Origin: Lycium barbarum
Lineage: Eukaryota; Streptophyta; Magnoliopsida; Solanales; Solanaceae
NCBI RefSeq assembly: GCF_019175385.1
Contig: NC_083344.1
Location: forward strand, 59,024,782-59,088,781
Reading direction: 5' to 3'
DNA: 64,000 bases
Positions within the stretch are counted from its first letter, which is position 1, and every line of letters starts with the position of its first letter. The notes under the pieces are model-generated. The model was not told the origin of the DNA, did no database searches, and saw only the letters and a program-made list of their open reading frames with translations. Position numbers and translations under genes: made by a program. Positions 59,387 through 64,000 of this stretch are shown one piece after another.

Positions 59387-59920
59387 GTGTGGTAGGTGTC
59401 GACGACGTTATAATTCTTACTTGAGGTTATCAGCCCCGTGTGGCTGTGATACGACATGATATGATATGTATGTGTGTGTATATGTGTTGGCCCTGTGAGG
59501 CATAATTGGTATTTCTGGTGTACAGGTTTTGGATAGCAAGAAAAATAGAGGAACCTCTGCCCAAATGTTTCCAGAAATATGGAAGTAAATATGTAGACTA
59601 AGTACAAAAAGGTCCCGCAATATTTGTCGGACTTTAGTTTTCTTCTGTCAGTGGCCGGAGAACACCTTACGGTGATTTTTTATCAGATTCCACCGATTAT
59701 TTGGAGGCGGAATTCGTGGGACGAAGACTTAAATCCGTGGGTTATCCGTAATCATATGTATATGTGTATGAAGGTGAATGTTTAAGATTCAGAAAGGCGA
59801 CATGGTAAGGGTACGATTTAGCCAGGGGTGGGACCCGCTACAAAAATTTTCCGAAAATTTGTTAAGACCCCGATTTGCTCAAACATTACGTGACAAAGGT
59901 CGTGCGGGGCGATCGACGAA

Positions 59921-60016
59921 ATTATATCAGTCCTAACGCGTCGAAATGCATGAAAGTTTTGGAGTTAAGCGTGCTCAAGCCAGAGCAATTCTGGGATGGG
60001 TGACCCCCTGCGAAGT
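59921..60016 (+). ncRNA. 5S-rRNA-like segment with A and C boxes inside LA2
   Basis: From ATATCAGTCCTAACGC the stretch follows the plant 5S rRNA order: AGTTAAGCGTGCT (59963-59975, box A), an intermediate AGAGCAATTCT, GGATGGGTGACC (59994-60005, box C, unaltered), CCCTGCGAAGT. The 5' third is diverged. A TTTT at 60026-60029 could end a pol III transcript. Cassandra retrotransposons carry such a 5S module, but in their LTRs; here it lies in the internal region of a long Gypsy-type LARD. Likely a captured 5S or Cassandra-derived piece. Whether it is transcribed is unknown. The remaining 60030-60600 sequence shows nothing that I recognise. Confidence 0.72.
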
Positions 60017-60635
60017 AATGCAAAGTTTTGCACAAGTGTAAGTATAATAGATGTAAATGAAAATTTGGGGTAACCAAAAGGACAAATGGAATGTGTGGGG
60101 TGATTAGTGCCCTTACAGGAGTCGCGCAGAGCGAGGCGGACTAAATGGGCAAAGAAAAGGTACAACACCGCTCGGGAAATTGAGCGAATCTGAATAACAG
60201 TCAGAGACGTCCGCCAGTAAGACATTAGTAGATATATCTGTATGTGTGTATGTGTATGTGTGTATGTATGATTTTCGTTTGGTGCCCATATGGGGTAAGA
60301 ACCGAGTCCCGGCAACTAATATTGTGATCAGCGAAAGGTTTTACTAAACCGAATAAGTGGAACGAAGCGGGGGTGAGGGCACAAATGCTGTCAAGGACTA
60401 GAACAACCCCTATCCCATTATAACTCAGTCTGGTATGACGATGTCTGAAAAGGAAAATGAGTATGGATGGTAGGAAAGACGAAAGATAAGAAATGCGAAT
60501 AAGCGGAATCTTTGAAAGAGTCGATAAACGACACGCGAGATGATTTGTATGACAACTTGGCTAGCCAGGTCACCAATAAGGGAATTTTCCATAAATCACT
60601 GGAGCCTTACTAAGAGTGATCTGATTCGGCTTCAG

Positions 60636-61190
60636 ATTCTATCTGTTATACTTCTACACTTCTGATTCTGCTAAGGCTCTGTCTATTACGCCTCTATGCT
60701 TCTGAACTCAATTATGTTCCCACCTGATAAATCTTTGTACATCCGATTCTGAATATGTTTCTGGTCGACATACTTCTGTATGATTGATTCTGAATACGTT
60801 TCTGTCTGACATATCTCTGTACGATTAACTATGATTACGAATCTGTCTGACACACCTCTGTATGTCTGACTCTAGATATGAATCCGTCTGATATGCCTCT
60901 GTACGTCTGATTTTGATCACGCGTCTGTCTGATACATCTCCGTATGACTGATTCTAATTACGACTCTGTCTGACAAATTTCTGTCTGCCTGACTTTGATC
61001 ACGACTCTGTATGATACATTTCTGTACGTCTGCTTCTGATTTCAAATCTGTCTGATACCTCTCTGTACGTCTGATTCCGATCACAGATTTGTCTGACATA
61101 CTTCCGTCCATCTGACTTCGACTACGAATCCGTCCGCCATAGTTTAGTACGTCTGCCTCCGATTACGAATCCGTCCGATATGCTTCAACG
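60636..61190 (+). repeat. Internal minisatellite of LA2 (about 12 units of roughly 46 bp)
   Basis: Degenerate tandem units of the form TCTGTCTGAYACACCTCTG - TACGTCTGATTCTGATYACG. A related TCTGT-rich tract lies in LA2's LTRs (57535-57790) and in LX (1140-1390), so the array probably derives from LTR sequence. Strand composition is T/C-rich, opposite to the purine-rich remainder. Confidence 0.8.
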
Positions 61191-61510
61191 CGTTCGGTCC
61201 TAGGTCTGAATCTGCTGGTATGAAGTGTCTGGTATGAAGGGGGATTACCATAATGTGGTAGGGAACTCAGCAGTGTAACAAGAAATGATATTGACTATGA
61301 TGCCTGGAAAAGCGTTCGTCTGTTACGAGAAAATAGTTTATGGTCCGACAATTATGTGGGGTATGAGAAAGTATATCATGAAGGCATTTGAATCAGTAAT
61401 GTGAAGAATTACCCCATCATGGTGGTGAAGAAGCTATGTCGGAAAGTCCACGAAGGACAATTATAAAGATAACCCTCCCGAAGTGGTATAGCGCCCCATA
61501 AGGTCAATTT

Positions 61511-61547
61511 AACATTCGAGGACGAATGTTTTAAAGGGGGGGGGGGA
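61511..61547 (+). promoter_or_regulatory. LA2 pre-PPT palindrome and polypurine tract
   Basis: AACATTCGAGGACGAATGTT (61511-61530) followed by TTAAAGGGGGGGGGGGA against TG at 61548. The G run is longer than in the other elements. Confidence 0.93.
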
Positions 61548-64000
61548 TGTTACATCCGACATTTTTGCATATTCGAAAAATTTGAGATAACTTGACTTGT
61601 AATAAATAAGGCCACATTTGGACATTACTTGGTATGAATGTGTAGGCTATGAATACAATGGTGTGGAATTACGAAAGGTGGCCAAGGGCAAAAATTGGAA
61701 TTTTGGAAACTTGTTCCATGAATTACAATTTATTTAGCCATTGGACTCAAAAAAAATAAGGAAACAAGGCCCAATTGGGAGAGGCCCAACCGGCCAAGCT
61801 TGAGCCAAAGTCCATGGAATTATTTTCCATGTGACAATTTATGTTATAAGTCATCCATATATTAAGGACCTTCTAGAGAAAACAAGAAGAACAAAGAACA
61901 AAATAAGAGAAAGAAAAGGAAGACCATTTCGGGTTTGAAGGAGAAAAAGAAAGAAAAAGAAAGAAAAAAAAATTTTGAGGCCTAATCTTTGGTTTAAAAA
62001 TCAAGTTCTTGTGGGAATATTACCAAGTGCAAAGCCCTCTACAAGTTGGTATAAGTATTTTGGCAAGAAAGCAATTCTATCCTCCAAGTGAAGAACTTGA
62101 AGAAAGGTGAGGATTTAATGCTTTTGTTATGTTATAAATGGTATATGTATGTTGTAGTATGTGTGAATGAATGAAAAACATGGAAATTTTGTGTGTGGAA
62201 AGATATGCATGTTGGCCGAATATATGTATATGTATTACATGTCTTGGGTGATTTGAATTCATGTTGTAATTTAGTTGTAGTGTGGTGGAAATTGTATTAG
62301 AAATGGAAGTGGAATGAATTAGTGAAAATTGAAGAATGTAGGAGGTGGCCGTGTGGTATGGTCATGTGTTGATGGAGTATGAATTTGATCTTGTTTGTAT
62401 ATTAAGTATGTTATGGTGAAGTGAATGGAAAAGATAACAATCTTTATTGTTTTGGAAAAATGGTTATCAAGTTGTTGTAGGAAAGTATGCAACTTTGTTA
62501 TGATTTATGTAAAAATGGAAATGAATGTATCAAGAAGCAAATTATGATTATTGTTGAGGAATTTGGAAGATGGAAATGTATAATGAACTTGTATGTTGAA
62601 GGTTAGGAAAAATTGGAAAAGTAATGGCTTAATGGAAAGTTTGAATGTTTGCATATCTTATGAATATTGTGTGAAAATGGTATGGATGCCTCCGATGTAT
62701 GTTGTAATGATTTTGATGGATGATGAATATGAAAATAACAAGTTTGGTTTGGAAATGTAAGTTGGAAACGAAACATGTTTCGTTATGTCGAAAGGATGGC
62801 TAGTGATGCCATATCGTATGTTTAATGCATATTGTTGTTATTGATGATATTTCTGGGTTGTTGTGATGATGAATTGAGTCGAGCTAAGTCTCGGGGATGT
62901 CTTATATACAGAGGAAATGCTGCCGAAATTTCGGTAGGCAAGTCTGTGTTAAGTTGAATTATTGAAAAGTTTGAAACTAACCAAATGGTAAACTTGACCA
63001 TTTCCAGATTTTGGACGAAATTTGGATTGACGCCAAGCGAGCATAAGGCGCCATCGAGGTATGTGAAGCCTTTCCCTTTGTTCTTAGGCATGTTCTGGAT
63101 GTGATAGGCTCGGCCGCGAGCCTTAAGTACGACTCCGTTCCCCGGAATTCGAGACGGAAAACCGCTCCAATTCCTTCAATTCATTTGAAGCTATTTTCTT
63201 GCAAATTGCCTTTAAAGTGAGTTTTTGTACAAAACCTCCCTAAACGGAGTCGGAACACTTCCAAACGATTATGGATGACCTCATAAGGTCTATTAGCGAT
63301 AATTTACATATGTTGCCTCGAGTTGGTCCGAGGCGGGCCCACAAGGCCCGATATCTTCTGTAATACTTTAAATACTTCCCTTTTGTCCGATTTTCTCAGA
63401 AAACAATTGAACTATTATTTTGATTATGATACAACTATTTTTATGCAATTCTTACAAAAATGATTTCTGAACATTTGAGAATCTGATTCTGCTAATAATC
63501 TGTCGTGCCTTCCCAAGTAGGATATAGGCACGTACTATGCATACTATCTGGATATTCTGATTTTGGCTCGCCGTTTGGCACCCTACAGTTTGATTGAGTC
63601 TGTATGTTGAGTCTGTATGTAAGTAGTTTCTCATTTATCGATTCGTGTCTGTCTCAATGCATTCTTTCACTGCGACCCGGGCCAGGTTCTGTTATCGTGC
63701 ATATTTCTCTGCATTGTTCACCGCGTCCCTCGGCGTACGGGCCGGGATCTGTATGTCTGTATGATATTATGATTCGTGTATGGGGATGGCGGCCAGGATG
63801 GCATATGATCTGATCTGATTCTGTCTGTCCACCGCGTCCCGTACTAAGAGGGCCGGGTTCTGTTACCGCGCCCCCAGACAGGGCCGGGATCTGTATGAAT
63901 GTATGCGTGTGCCATCTGTATTTATATAAGCACATGCCTCTGTATGATTCTGCATGACTCTGTACTACTCTGCATGCATAATTCTGTCCGACATACTTCT
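61548..64000 (+). mobile_element. LA2 3' LTR, truncated by window end
   Basis: Matches 55158 onward nearly base for base up to the window edge, including the GAGGTATGTGAAGCC block near 63057, the GCCTCG/CGAGGC arms near 63314 and the CCGGG repeats at 63673-63890. Differences seen are single bases and an A-run/AAAGA indel near 61950. Confidence 0.94.

Larger units (their letters stand above)
55158..64000 (+). mobile_element. LA2: non-autonomous LTR element (LARD) carrying an acidic ORF; 3' end outside window
   Basis: 5' LTR 55158-58362, internal 58363-61547, 3' LTR from 61548, cut by the window edge. No gag-pol. The internal region holds PBS, leader hairpin, a 171-codon ORF, a knuckle relic, a 5S-rRNA-like stretch and a minisatellite. 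The two LTRs look nearly identical over the 2.45 kb visible twice, so insertion is recent. Confidence 0.92.

Noticed and set aside
59921..60016. Functional 5S rRNA gene
   Set aside because: Too diverged in the 5' third and single-copy inside a LARD; kept as a 5S-like module only.

Overview
The window is plant repeat DNA: a stack of nested LTR retrotransposons with no host gene that I can support. Every coding trace belongs to Ty3/Gypsy elements: gag with a CX2CX4HX4C knuckle, aspartic protease, reverse transcriptase, RNase H, integrase, and a C-terminal chromodomain-like tail. This domain order and a primer-binding site matching initiator-Met tRNA (TGGTATCAGAGC) point to a chromovirus of the Tekay/Del type in a flowering plant. 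An asterid, possibly Solanaceae, is my guess from family resemblance and is not provable here. LTRs are unusually long (about 2.4-3.2 kb), start TGTTAYAYCC-like and mostly end GTGACA.

Layout. The outermost element (called F1 here) starts upstream of the window. Its 5' LTR resumes at 9403-11240, and its internal part lies in four pieces (11241-13403, 31996-33375, 33376-33713, 54939-55157). Into its 5' LTR went a forward LTR (L5, right part 7282-9402). Into that went a forward Gypsy element (F0, pol 1805-4298, LTR 4507-7281). Into F0's reverse transcriptase went another LTR (LX, ends 1804), itself carrying a reverse LTR end (RX, 1-267). Into F1's internal part went R1, a complete reverse-strand Gypsy element (13404-31990, duplicated target AGAAG). 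R1's two LTRs were later hit by L2 (14105-19535, target ATCAT), L3 inside L2 (15888-18903, target ATATA) and L6 (28611-31487, truncated). R2, a better preserved reverse-strand element (33714-54933, target CAGTA), follows. Its gag is split by LA1, a complete 10.2-kb element without gag-pol (40971-51182). LA2, a second such element (55158 to beyond 64000), sits in F1's chromodomain region.

How the parts relate. LA1, LA2 and probably F1 behave like LARDs: long LTRs, PBS, polypurine tract and retroviral-type leader, but no intact replication genes. The leader between PBS and coding start, including a 36-nt hairpin, is shared between R1, R2 and the LARDs, so elements like R2 are the likely source of proteins in trans. 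LA2 carries three things I did not expect: a 171-codon acidic ORF, also present with a frameshift in F1 and differing mainly at synonymous sites; a 5S-rRNA-like segment with recognisable A and C boxes; and a 12-unit internal minisatellite. The LTRs of all families share a chain of short hairpin blocks, two of them with compensatory base changes.

Everything else is LTR or purine-rich non-coding internal sequence plus TA/CA/G microsatellites. All calls are by eye; identity levels between copies are impressions, not computed values.
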